A stretch of DNA of 12,019 nt from an uncultured Oscillospiraceae bacterium (GCA_900552225.1 URYX01000038.1:1-12019); one strand, 5' to 3'; positions 1 to 6,558 are shown, numbered from the stretch's first letter. Translations and numbers: made by a program. Notes: generated from the sequence alone by a model not told the origin.

Positions 1-135
1 ACGGAGGACAGCCTGCTGAAGATGCTGTATCTGGCCATGATGGCTATTACGAAGAAACGGACCGGCCGGCGGCAGGACTGGAGCCTGATCCATGCGCAGC
101 TGGCTGTATTCTTTGCCGACCGTATGCCGGATTGA
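1..135 (+). CDS. IS256/mutator-family transposase, C-terminal fragment (cut by window edge)
   Basis: Reading frame 1 is open from the first base and ends at a TGA at 133-135, giving the last 44 residues of a protein that begins outside the window. The stretch with EDSLLKMLYLAMM, ITKK, TGRRQDW and a final AQLAVFF block matches the usual C-terminus of IS256-type (mutator) transposases, where an SLLK-LYLA-M----KKWT-----W pattern precedes the stop. The RNase H-like DDE catalytic core would lie further upstream and cannot be checked, so I cannot say whether the gene is intact. The W of KKWT is R here, a small deviation. The family identity comes from memory of this motif, not from a search. Confidence 0.75.
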   Translation, partial: TEDSLLKMLYLAMMAITKKRTGRRQDWSLIHAQLAVFFADRMPD

Positions 136-152
136 CCGGCTGCACACCGGTA

Positions 153-220
153 TGTCAAGGGTCTGCGCGGTGCGACAGCACCGCTCCGGTGAACGGAGGC
201 TGACGCCTCCGCCCTTGACA
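153..220 (+). repeat. 68-nt nested inverted repeat (three-way junction fold)
   Basis: TGTCAAGGG at 153-161 pairs perfectly with CCCTTGACA at 212-220. Inside it lie two further perfect hairpins: GCGGTGC 167-173 with GCACCGC 178-184 (loop GACA), and CGGAGGC 194-200 with GCCTCCG 205-211 (loop TGAC). A competing hairpin, CTCCG 184-188 with CGGAG 194-198, would exclude the other two. The element starts 17 bp after the transposase stop and has no T-tract after it, so it is not a standard terminator. It could be a structured tail of the IS transcript, a palindromic repeat or a small RNA. Confidence 0.6.
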
Positions 221-251
221 GTTCATTGAAGCACGGTTATTTTATAGACAA

Positions 252-280
252 GGCGGGCAGCAGCTTGCGCCGCTCCCGCC
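252..280. repeat. GC-rich hairpin in the gene-free stretch
   Basis: GGCGGG at 252-257 pairs with CCCGCC at 275-280, with weaker pairing inside (AGC 259-261 with GCT 272-274). It sits between the transposase tail and ppa. No T-tract follows directly on either strand, and I see no function for it. Confidence 0.4.
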
Positions 281-395
281 CTACATAAATTTTGCTCTAT
301 TTTGCACCACGATTGAGCGTTTACACAGAATTTGGGATTGAGCCGCATCCCATTTTCAGAGACTGCACCGTATCCTACATAGAACTTCGTTATCC

Positions 396-423
396 GCCCG
401 CGTCTAATTCCGCGGGCCCTTTT
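396..423 (+). terminator. Hairpin plus short T-run downstream of the IS, facing ppa
   Basis: GCCCGCG at 396-402 pairs with CGCGGGC at 411-417 (8-nt loop), followed by CCTTTT on the plus strand. In that orientation it would stop transcription leaving the IS before it enters ppa antisense. It lies 45 bp past the ppa stop codon, but read leftward there is no T-run after it, so as a ppa terminator it is weak. The rest of 136-461 holds a further small hairpin at 333-352 (TGGGAT with ATCCCA) and no convincing gene. Confidence 0.45.
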
Positions 424-461
424 GCAATCTCTCTCCGGAGCTGCCGCCCCGTTTGCTTTGT

Positions 462-992
462 CTATCGGCAGTACTCCTCCACATAGTGCTCGATGGCGGA
501 CTGAATGACCTTCTGCGCAGCCTCCGCTCCCAGCACCTCGTTGACCGCCGTCTCCTTCCCCTCCAGCTCCTTATACACCCGGAAGAAATGGGACATCTCG
601 GCAAAAATATGCGGCGGAATCTCCGAAATATCCTTATAGATATTGTACGTCGGGTCGTGGAACGGAATCGCCACAATTTTTTCGTCATAGCGGCCGTTGT
701 CGATCATGGTGATCACACCGATCGGGTAGCAGCGCACCGAGGTCATCGGGTACAGCGGCTCCGAGCACAGCACCAGCACATCCAGCGGATCCAGATCGTC
801 CGCATAGGTGCGCGGAATAAATCCGTAGTTGGCGGGATAGTGTGTCGAGGTATAGAGAATCCGGTCCAGAATCAGGATTCCCGTCTCCTTGTCCAGCTCA
901 TACTTACACTTGCCGCCCTTTTGAATCTCGATCACCGCAATAAAATCCGTGTCGGTGATCCGCTTCGGGTTGATGTTATGCCAAATGTTCAT
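462..992 (-). CDS. ppa: Inorganic pyrophosphatase (family I, soluble)
   Basis: Cytoplasmic enzyme that hydrolyses pyrophosphate to two phosphates and so pulls biosynthetic reactions forward. The protein is 176 aa, the normal size for a bacterial family I PPase. The signature DLDPLD sits at residues 66-71 inside a DDLDPLDVLVL block, and D66, D71 and D103 match the metal-binding aspartates (D65, D70, D102 in the E. coli enzyme). The KYELDKETG, THYPANYGFIP and HFFRVYKELEGK blocks are typical. A longer in-frame reading exists upstream, but ATG at 992 is preferred: it gives the family-like N-terminus MNIWHNI and has GGGAGGAAG just before it. The gene lies 34 bp behind the GH5 gene on the same strand, so the two may be co-transcribed. 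Confidence 0.95.
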   Translation of the reverse strand: MNIWHNINPKRITDTDFIAVIEIQKGGKCKYELDKETGILILDRILYTSTHYPANYGFIPRTYADDLDPLDVLVLCSEPLYPMTSVRCYPIGVITMIDNGRYDEKIVAIPFHDPTYNIYKDISEIPPHIFAEMSHFFRVYKELEGKETAVNEVLGAEAAQKVIQSAIEHYVEEYCR

Positions 993-1026
993 CGCTCTTC
1001 CTCCCGTCGGGCCGGCAGCCCGTTCT

Positions 1027-2115
1027 TCAAAGATCTCCGCGAATGATCTCGGCCATGCGGCTGCTGACAATGCGCCGGGAATCGTCATCGACCAGACTGA
1101 AACGGTTGCCGTCATAGGGGGTGCTCAGATAATTCCACACGCAATAGGGAATTTCGTGCTCCTTCAGCACCGTGATGACGTCACGCATCCAGTTTTCCCG
1201 GCTGCGCAGCTCGCAGTGGCGAATGGTCCCGAACTCCCCGCACCACAGCGTTTTATCGGGGTGAGCCGCGGCAAACGCGGCCGCCGGCTGCAGCGAGGAG
1301 CGGATATAGGCGATATCCATCCGTTCAAACCCGGCATAGGGTTTTTCCTCCCCGCGCACCGTCCGCCGATAATCGCGGTAGCGTTCAATCTCCCCCGGAT
1401 ACGGCATATTGCGGTTATAGTAGCAGCAGTCCGGCTGCAGCACTCCGCGCTGATGCGTAAATTCAAACGGAGCGTAGGTATGGAACGTATAGACAATCTG
1501 CTCGTCGTCATACAGCCGCAAATCCTTCAGGCGATCGGGTGAGCTCCAGCAGGTGGAGCCGATGACGATCGGGCGCGTCGGATTGACTCGCCGCAGGGCC
1601 CGCACCGTCTTTTCCGCCAAGTCGTTCCACAGCTGCGGCTCCACATCCAGCACCTCATTGAGCAGCTCGAACGCCACAGCGCCCTCATCGGAAAATGTAT
1701 GCTCAAGTGCAAGCCACAGGGCCACAAACCGATCCTGCAGCTCCTCATTCTCCAGCAGGGACACGCCGCCCGGCAGATCGCAGTAGTTGCCGACCGCCTT
1801 ATGCAGGTTGAGCACCACCTGCAGCCCCTCCGCCTTGCAGTCCTCGACAAATCGGCGCAGATAGCCCATAATTTCCGGACGGTAGACATACGGCTCCGAC
1901 TCCAGTACAATCTGATCAAAGCCGAGGCGGACATGGTCCATCCCGAGTGAACGGATGTAGCGTATATCGTCGCGCGTGATATAGGAGGCGAAATGCTCAA
2001 AATCGCCTACCGTGAGCTGCATCCGGCGTTCCTCCGGCAGCGACTGGAGCCGTTTGTAATTGGTCAGCCATCCGCCGATTCCCATCCCGTGTTCAAATCC
2101 GGGCCATTGCTTCAT
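1027..2115 (-). CDS. Glycoside hydrolase family 5-like cellulase/endoglucanase, intracellular
   Basis: A 362-aa (beta/alpha)8-barrel glycosidase of the cellulase (GH5) type. Visible landmarks are GMGIGGWL near residues 10-16, HVRLGFD (61-67), NLHK with H105, the acid/base glutamate in FELLNE (E154), FHTYAPFEFTHQ (211-222) and the nucleophile in WCGEFGT (E294), followed by a conserved tryptophan near 327. The spacing between the two glutamates is normal for GH5, so the enzyme should be a retaining beta-glycosidase; substrate (beta-glucan, mannan or a glycoside) cannot be fixed from sequence. There is no signal peptide, dockerin or carbohydrate-binding module, so it probably acts on imported oligosaccharides in the cytoplasm. 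The ATG at 2115 is chosen because GGAGAG lies about 8 bp upstream and barrel homology starts at once; the frame stays open far upstream but over non-coding DNA. Confidence 0.85.
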   Translation of the reverse strand: MKQWPGFEHGMGIGGWLTNYKRLQSLPEERRMQLTVGDFEHFASYITRDDIRYIRSLGMDHVRLGFDQIVLESEPYVYRPEIMGYLRRFVEDCKAEGLQVVLNLHKAVGNYCDLPGGVSLLENEELQDRFVALWLALEHTFSDEGAVAFELLNEVLDVEPQLWNDLAEKTVRALRRVNPTRPIVIGSTCWSSPDRLKDLRLYDDEQIVYTFHTYAPFEFTHQRGVLQPDCCYYNRNMPYPGEIERYRDYRRTVRGEEKPYAGFERMDIAYIRSSLQPAAAFAAAHPDKTLWCGEFGTIRHCELRSRENWMRDVITVLKEHEIPYCVWNYLSTPYDGNRFSLVDDDSRRIVSSRMAEIIRGDL

Positions 2116-2148
2116 GCGTCGTCTCTCCTCTGCTGGGGTTGTACCGCC

Positions 2149-2177
2149 AGTATACACGTTTTTGCTCCGCATGGCAA
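2149..2177 (-). promoter_or_regulatory. Sigma-A-type promoter for the GH5 gene (and perhaps ppa)
   Basis: On the minus strand, -35 TTGCCA (2177-2172) and -10 TATACT (2154-2149) are separated by exactly 17 bp. Transcription would begin near 2142, leaving a leader of about 27 nt before the ATG at 2115. No operator palindrome is evident over it. Confidence 0.65.
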
Positions 2178-2255
2178 GCCGTCTTTCCCTATTTTGTGAA
2201 AACGGACGGTTTTTTTGCACAGTTTGCTGCCTCTTATGACGGATTTCGGGGAGGT

Positions 2256-2281
2256 AAACGGCAGCAGCACCGCCGTTTTTT
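2256..2281 (+). promoter_or_regulatory. Terminator-like hairpin in the spoVT upstream region
   Basis: AAACGGC at 2256-2262 pairs with GCCGTTT at 2272-2278 (9-nt loop), and the T-run continues to 2281. No plus-strand gene ends upstream of it, so if transcribed it could be a leader attenuator for spoVT. A second dyad follows directly at 2283-2307 (GGGAAAA with TTTTCCC). The remainder of the 2116-2397 gap holds the leftward GH5 promoter; I found no good sigma-A or sigma-G promoter for spoVT, only an isolated TATAAA near 2330. Confidence 0.35.
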
Positions 2282-2397
2282 CGGGAAAAGCTCCGCCGCA
2301 TTTTCCCCCGAATTTTCCGAAATGTCACAGTATAAATCTTCCCCCTTTTCAAATAATAACCACGCAGTCCGGTGAATGAAAAGGAGACAAGCCGTTT

Positions 2398-2937
2398 ATG
2401 AAAGCTACAGGAATTGTACGCCGCATCGATGACCTCGGCCGTGTCGTGATCCCGAAGGAAATCCGCCGTACCATGCGTATCCGGGAGGGCGACCCGCTTG
2501 AAATCTTTACCGACAGCGACGGAGAGGTCGTGTTTAAGAAATATTCTCCCGTCGGAGAAATGGCCGCCTTTGCCGTGCAGTATGCCGATGTGATGTCCCG
2601 CGCCTGCGGGCTGCCGGTTCTGATCTGTGACCGGGATCACATCGTGGCCGCCGCCGGACTTCCCAAAAAAGAGGTCTATGAACGGCACATCTCTACCCGG
2701 CTCGAGGAGCTGATGAACCAGCGCCAGTCCTATATTGCGCGGACGGGCGGCGAAAAAGTGCCGCCGATCGAGGGCCTCCCCCGCTATCTCTCGGTCTGTG
2801 TGCCCATTCTGGCCGCGGGCGACATGTCCGGCGCCGTATGCCTGCTGCAGCCCGAAAGCGGGGCCGTGCCCGGAGAGGGAGATATCAAGCTGATCCAGGT
2901 AGCCGCCGCCTTTCTCGGGCGGCAGATGGAGGAATAA
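2398..2937 (+). CDS. spoVT: Stage V sporulation protein T, AbrB-type transcription regulator
   Basis: DNA-binding regulator which in Bacillus acts late in the forespore, tuning sigma-G-dependent genes. The 179-aa length equals the usual size (178 in B. subtilis). Residues 1-50 are a swapped-hairpin AbrB domain with MKATGIVRRIDDLGRVVIPK followed by EIRRTMRIREGDPLEIF. Residues about 56-179 form the GAF-like effector domain, with HISTRLEELM and a C-terminal helix ending FLGRQMEE. The start is ATG 2398, with AAGGAG at 2381-2386. It leads a tight cluster, 13 bp ahead of enolase. Clostridial SpoVT homologues can have wider roles than in Bacillus, so a forespore-only role is an inference. Confidence 0.95.
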   Translation: MKATGIVRRIDDLGRVVIPKEIRRTMRIREGDPLEIFTDSDGEVVFKKYSPVGEMAAFAVQYADVMSRACGLPVLICDRDHIVAAAGLPKKEVYERHISTRLEELMNQRQSYIARTGGEKVPPIEGLPRYLSVCVPILAAGDMSGAVCLLQPESGAVPGEGDIKLIQVAAAFLGRQMEE

Positions 2938-2950
2938 AGGAGGAAGTGCT

Positions 2951-4237
2951 GTGACCGATTCCCGCAACATTGCCGCCGTACAGGCTTTGGAAATTTTGGA
3001 TTCGCGCGGCAATCCGACCGTGCGTGCCGAGGTGATTCTGGAAAACGGAACGGCAGGGGCCGCCTGTGTCCCCTCCGGAGCCTCGACCGGGCGGTTTGAG
3101 GCGCATGAGCTGCGCGACAACGTGCGCTCCCGCTACGGAGGCCGCGGTGTCACCGCGGCCGTACACGCCATCGAGACCGAGCTTGCCCCGGCCCTGCTCG
3201 GCATGAGCGTCGATGACGGCTGCGCCGTCGATCGGCGGCTCTGCGAAGTGGACGGCACGGAGGACAAGCACCGACTCGGTGCCAACGCACTGCTGGCCGT
3301 ATCGCTGGCCGCGGCCCGAGCCCGGGCGGTGGCCCACGGGCTGCCGCTTTGGCGGGAGCTCGGCGGCGAGCGCGCCCGGCGGCTGCCCTGCCCTCTGATG
3401 AATATTCTGAACGGTGGGGTCCACGCCGCCAACAACGTGGACATCCAGGAATTTATGATCGTTCCGGTCGGACTTCCGAATTTTGCAGAGGCCCTGCGGG
3501 CCGGCAGCGAAATTTATCATGCCCTGGGGGCGCTGCTGAAGCAGCGGGGGCTTGCCTGCGGAGTCGGAGACGAGGGCGGCTTTGCCCCCATGCTGCGTTC
3601 GGACGAGGAGGCCCTCGAGCTGCTGTGTGAGGCGGTGGCGGCGGCCGGCTACACCTCCGATGAGGTGCGGCTGGCCGTAGATGCCGCCGCCAGCGAATGG
3701 GTCACGGAGGACGGGCGCTACCGGCTTCCGAAGCGCGGCACCGAGCTGTGCAGCGACGAGCTGATTGCCTACTGGGAGCGTCTCGCTGCACAATATCCGC
3801 TGTTTTCGGTCGAGGATGGCCTCGGCGAGGAGGACTGGGACGGTTTTGAGCGCATGACCGAGCGTCTCGGTTCCCGGCTGCAGCTGGTAGGGGACGATTT
3901 GTTTGTCACCAACCCGCAGCGCATTGACAGCGGCATTCGCCGCCGTGCCGCCAACGCCGTGCTGATCAAGCCCAATCAGATCGGTACGTTGACGGAAACC
4001 CTCCGGGCCATTGAAGCAGCGCAGTGTGCCGGCTACGGCGTGATTCTCTCCCATCGCTCCGGCGAGACCGAGGACCCGCTGATTGCCGATCTCGCCGTGG
4101 CGGTCGGTGCGGGGCAGATCAAGGCCGGTGCCCCCTGCCGCAGCGACCGCACCGCCAAATACAACCGTCTGCTGGCCATCGAGCGTTCGCTCGGAGAGGA
4201 CGCACTCTACGGAATCGGCCGCCGCAGCGCCGATTGA
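2951..4237 (+). CDS. eno: Enolase (phosphopyruvate hydratase)
   Basis: Glycolytic enzyme interconverting 2-phosphoglycerate and phosphoenolpyruvate; cytoplasmic, Mg-dependent, usually dimeric or octameric. At 428 aa it is full length. Visible motifs are LDSRGNPT (16-23), the SGAST loop (42-46), LNGGVHAANNVDIQEFMI with H158, GDEGGFAP with E208 as one catalytic residue, Mg ligands D244, E288 (SVEDGL) and D315 (GDDLFVTN), LIKPNQIGTLTET with catalytic K340, and SHRSGETED (367-375). Nothing essential is missing. The start is GTG 2951, placed by AAAGGAGG directly upstream and by family N-terminus length. Its position between spoVT and rubrerythrin, rather than beside glycolytic genes, is unusual; it may be the only enolase or a second copy. 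Confidence 0.96.
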   Translation: MTDSRNIAAVQALEILDSRGNPTVRAEVILENGTAGAACVPSGASTGRFEAHELRDNVRSRYGGRGVTAAVHAIETELAPALLGMSVDDGCAVDRRLCEVDGTEDKHRLGANALLAVSLAAARARAVAHGLPLWRELGGERARRLPCPLMNILNGGVHAANNVDIQEFMIVPVGLPNFAEALRAGSEIYHALGALLKQRGLACGVGDEGGFAPMLRSDEEALELLCEAVAAAGYTSDEVRLAVDAAASEWVTEDGRYRLPKRGTELCSDELIAYWERLAAQYPLFSVEDGLGEEDWDGFERMTERLGSRLQLVGDDLFVTNPQRIDSGIRRRAANAVLIKPNQIGTLTETLRAIEAAQCAGYGVILSHRSGETEDPLIADLAVAVGAGQIKAGAPCRSDRTAKYNRLLAIERSLGEDALYGIGRRSAD

Positions 4238-4256
4238 ATAAGAAAGGATGTATGCC

Positions 4257-4850
4257 ATGTTATTGCAGAACAGCCAGACCGCCGGGAATCTGATGCGCGC
4301 CTTCGCCGGCGAGAGTCAGGCGTATATGCGGTATACGCTGGCCGCCGAGGAATGCAAAAAGCAGCAGCTCTTTGTGCTGCGGGCGGTGTTCGACTACACC
4401 GCGGCGCAGGAAAAGGCTCACGCCGAGATTTTTTCCCGCTTTCTGAGGCAGCAACCGGAATCCTCCGTCACCATCGGGGAAGCCGGCTATCCGGTGGATC
4501 TCTCGACCGAGCCCGCCGCACTGCTGCAGGCCGCCCGCCACAACGAATACGAGGAGCACGGCACCGTGTATCCTCAATTCGGGGATACGGCCGAGCAGGA
4601 GGGATTTCTTCCGGTTGCGGCCGCCTTTCGGCAGATCGCCGCCGTCGAGAAAACGCACGGAGACCGGTTCGGGCGGCTGGCAGAGCTTCTGGAGCAGAAT
4701 CGCCTGTTTGTTTCCGACGCGGAGACCGGGTGGATCTGTCTCAACTGCGGACACACCGTGCACGCCAAGCAGGCTCCCCCCTCCTGCCCCGTGTGTCACT
4801 ATCCTCAGGGATATTTTGTACGGCTGGAGTTTTCTCCCTATGTGTCCTGA
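4257..4850 (+). CDS. rbr: Rubrerythrin (peroxide-reducing non-haem diiron protein)
   Basis: Reduces hydrogen peroxide in anaerobes using electrons from NAD(P)H via rubredoxin-type partners. The 197-aa protein has a ferritin-like four-helix domain (about 1-145) with diiron ligand candidates E19, E52, H55, E97, E131 and H134, and a C-terminal rubredoxin-like domain holding one Fe(Cys)4 site: C161 and C164 (CLNC), C177 and C180 (CPVC). An ATG at 4248 is in frame, but it overlaps the ribosome site AGAAAGGA (4241-4248), so ATG 4257 is preferred. It lies 19 bp after enolase and probably shares its transcript. The gene fits an obligate or aerotolerant anaerobe. The product call is firm; the symbol follows general usage. 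Confidence 0.93.
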   Translation: MLLQNSQTAGNLMRAFAGESQAYMRYTLAAEECKKQQLFVLRAVFDYTAAQEKAHAEIFSRFLRQQPESSVTIGEAGYPVDLSTEPAALLQAARHNEYEEHGTVYPQFGDTAEQEGFLPVAAAFRQIAAVEKTHGDRFGRLAELLEQNRLFVSDAETGWICLNCGHTVHAKQAPPSCPVCHYPQGYFVRLEFSPYVS

Positions 4851-4853
4851 CTA

Positions 4854-4869
4854 TGTTTCACGTGAAACG
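4854..4869. promoter_or_regulatory. parS: parS site 1 (ParB/Spo0J binding site)
   Basis: TGTTTCACGTGAAACG differs from the 16-bp Firmicutes parS consensus TGTTTCACGTGAAACA only in the last base. It begins four bases after the rubrerythrin stop, and its right half runs into the stem of the terminator that follows. Origin-proximal location (about 7 kb from the end of dnaA) is where parS sites cluster. Confidence 0.85.
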
Positions 4870-4903
4870 CGGGAAACTGCTTTGTTCGCAGTTTCCCGCG
4901 TTT
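4865..4903 (+). terminator. Terminator after the spoVT-eno-rbr cluster
   Basis: A perfect 16-bp stem, 4865-4880 with 4888-4903, and a 7-nt loop (TTTGTTC). The GC-rich core GCGGGAAACTGC is flanked by AAA/TTT at its base. The T-tract is modest (GCGTTTGCTTG). Its first five bases are shared with parS site 1. Confidence 0.7.
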
Positions 4904-4935
4904 GCTTGACTAAAATCCGTACAGGGATAACAGAA

Positions 4936-4962
4936 ACGGCACAGGAACAATTCCTGTGCCGT
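4936..4962 (-). terminator. Terminator of the symporter gene
   Basis: ACGGCACAGGAA at 4936-4947 pairs with TTCCTGTGCCGT at 4951-4962, a 12-bp perfect stem with a 3-nt loop. Read leftward, the stem is followed by TTTCTGTT, so it fits termination of the minus-strand gene that stops at 5038. Read rightward it lacks a T-run. The interval 4963-5037 shows nothing else. Confidence 0.65.
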
Positions 4963-5037
4963 CTCATCGATACAACTCCCCCAAATATCAGAAGCAGAAG
5001 CTGCTTTTGATTTCTTGTACCGTGATGTTATTATACG

Positions 5038-6558
5038 TCATTTCGGCGGCATTGTACAGAAACCAGATTGCTCTGTTTTTTGCACAATTTTATCTTTTTG
5101 CCGGAGAGTACCGCCCGGTTTCGTATGCTTTAAAACAATTCTACGTTTACGGGCCGGATTTTGCAGCTTCAGAAGTACTGTGTCTCGCTTTCGTCTGCGG
5201 CGGGTATCCGCCGCAAATACCGCCGTATTGACAAGCATTCCGACCATGCTGCCGTCCACGCCTCCCGGCGAACCGGCAAGATAGGTCCATACAAGTGTGG
5301 CGGCCAGCCCGGAAAAAAGAGCACGGCAAAAGGTACGGCCGTCGGAGTCAATTCCGAGAAGGGCCGCGGCCAGCGGCGGCAGAATCAGCGGACACCAAAA
5401 GCCATAGGCCAGCATCAGAATGTCCATGATATCTCCGACCCAGAGGGCAATAACGATGCCGAGCGCCCCGACCGCGACATTGACGAACCGCAGCCAGAAA
5501 AGCTGTGTCCTGTCGGAAATCTCCGGCTTTAGGGGCTTGACGGTATCACACACCAGCGATATGGCGGCGCTGTTCAGAAACCCGTCCGCCGCCGAAAGCA
5601 TAATCGAGAGCATAGCCGCCATCACAAGGCCGCGTACCCCCGTCGGCAGCACCCGGACAATCAGAGCCGGCATGGCAAGCTCCGCCGCGTCGGTCACCCG
5701 GAGTACATAGGCGGTCAACCCGATGCAGCCGGTAACACAGAACACAGGCAGCGAGAACCATCCGCTGGCCACGGTGGCACGGGCCGTTTCTCCGGCATTC
5801 TTTCCCACCAGAAGCCGCTGCGTATAGGGAGGGGCCAGTGCCTCTCCGAACATCATACTGAAAAACAATGACAAAAAGCCGAGCAGCCCGCGCCCGTTGA
5901 GCGGATCCTTATAGGCCGCGGGAATCGCCTGCCACACGGCACCGAAGCCTCCCGCCTCCCGCAGACCCAGCCACAGCAGCAGCGGAAGACCGGCCGCCAG
6001 CAGCACAAACTGCACCACATCGGCGGCGATAACCGATTGCAGGCCGCCGAAGGTGGAATATACCAAAACTATGCTGCTGCCGAGCAAAATTCCCTGCAGC
6101 GGGGAAATGCCGAGCAGCGTATGAAACACCTGCCCCATCCCCTCCATCTGCGCCGCCACGACGCCCGCACAGCAAAAGAAGGAGAAAATGCCGGTCAGAA
6201 TCTGTGCCGGACGGCCGTAAGCCTGACCGATGACCCCACCCACCGTGCTCTGTCCCCGGAACCGCTCTACTCCGGGCACCAGGTATTTCCCGGTCAGGAT
6301 CATGGCAACGGAAAATCCGCACAAGGCCAGGGTGGTGCCGATTCCGTTTTCGAAGGCCTCGCCCGCATTACCGGCCGAATAACCGCCGCCGACATAGGAG
6401 GCCGACAGCGAGGCAAACAGCACCCCGGCTCCGTAACGGCTGTCTCCCGCGGAAAAATCCGCGGCGGTTTTTACCTTGCGCCCGCCGCGCAGCCCCATGG
6501 CTGTCAGCAGCATCACATAGCCGGCCACAATCCATACATCCCACGCCACTGCTGTCAC
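5038..6558 (-). CDS. Sodium:solute symporter family (SSS) transporter
   Basis: Integral membrane protein that imports a small solute with Na+. The first 450 or so residues carry about 13 hydrophobic segments with the LeuT-type fold signs of this family: ADFSAGDSRYG and ASLSASYVGGGYSAGNAGEAF early on, the signature GGLQSVIAADVVQF near 171-184, and MLSIMLSAADGFLNSAA around 316-332. Substrate cannot be read; proline, pantothenate or sugar acids are all possible. In the segment near 322-326 the family's usual S-T-A-D-S reads S-A-A-D-G. Residues 452-506 are an unusually basic, non-membrane tail. The start is uncertain: GTG 6558 has GAGGGG about 14 bp away, while in-frame GTG 6549 has AGGTGA five bases upstream and may be better. 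It is flanked by convergent rbr and divergent trmL, so it is probably monocistronic. Confidence 0.85.
   Translation of the reverse strand: MTAVAWDVWIVAGYVMLLTAMGLRGGRKVKTAADFSAGDSRYGAGVLFASLSASYVGGGYSAGNAGEAFENGIGTTLALCGFSVAMILTGKYLVPGVERFRGQSTVGGVIGQAYGRPAQILTGIFSFFCCAGVVAAQMEGMGQVFHTLLGISPLQGILLGSSIVLVYSTFGGLQSVIAADVVQFVLLAAGLPLLLWLGLREAGGFGAVWQAIPAAYKDPLNGRGLLGFLSLFFSMMFGEALAPPYTQRLLVGKNAGETARATVASGWFSLPVFCVTGCIGLTAYVLRVTDAAELAMPALIVRVLPTGVRGLVMAAMLSIMLSAADGFLNSAAISLVCDTVKPLKPEISDRTQLFWLRFVNVAVGALGIVIALWVGDIMDILMLAYGFWCPLILPPLAAALLGIDSDGRTFCRALFSGLAATLVWTYLAGSPGGVDGSMVGMLVNTAVFAADTRRRRKRDTVLLKLQNPARKRRIVLKHTKPGGTLRQKDKIVQKTEQSGFCTMPPK

Larger units (their letters stand above)
1..337 (+). 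mobile_element. Right part of an IS256-like insertion sequence (end approximate)
   Basis: The transposase tail at 1-135 is followed by non-coding, hairpin-rich DNA. At 319-337 the string GTTTACACAGAATTTGGGA resembles the TTTACACA-type terminal inverted repeats common in IS256-family elements, so the right end is placed near there. The left end is not in the window, so neither the inverted repeat pairing nor the expected target duplication of about 8 bp can be confirmed. The right boundary is an inference. Confidence 0.4.

Noticed and set aside
453..1046. Rightward open frame opposite ppa
   Set aside because: Antisense shadow of the complete pyrophosphatase, with no ribosome site or family motif.
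2329..2354. Sigma-G promoter for spoVT (GTATA ... CAAATAA)
   Set aside because: The spacing (15 bp) and the -10 sequence both differ from the sigma-G pattern, so it is not a safe call.
2885..4258. Long leftward open frame (457 codons) opposite enolase
   Set aside because: A GC-rich shadow of eno: the plus strand has complete enolase motifs, while the antisense translation has no domain-like pattern.
4853..4909. Small open frame of 18 codons starting MFHVKR at parS site 1
   Set aside because: The first codons are simply the parS sequence read as protein and the rest is the terminator stem; no ribosome site precedes it.
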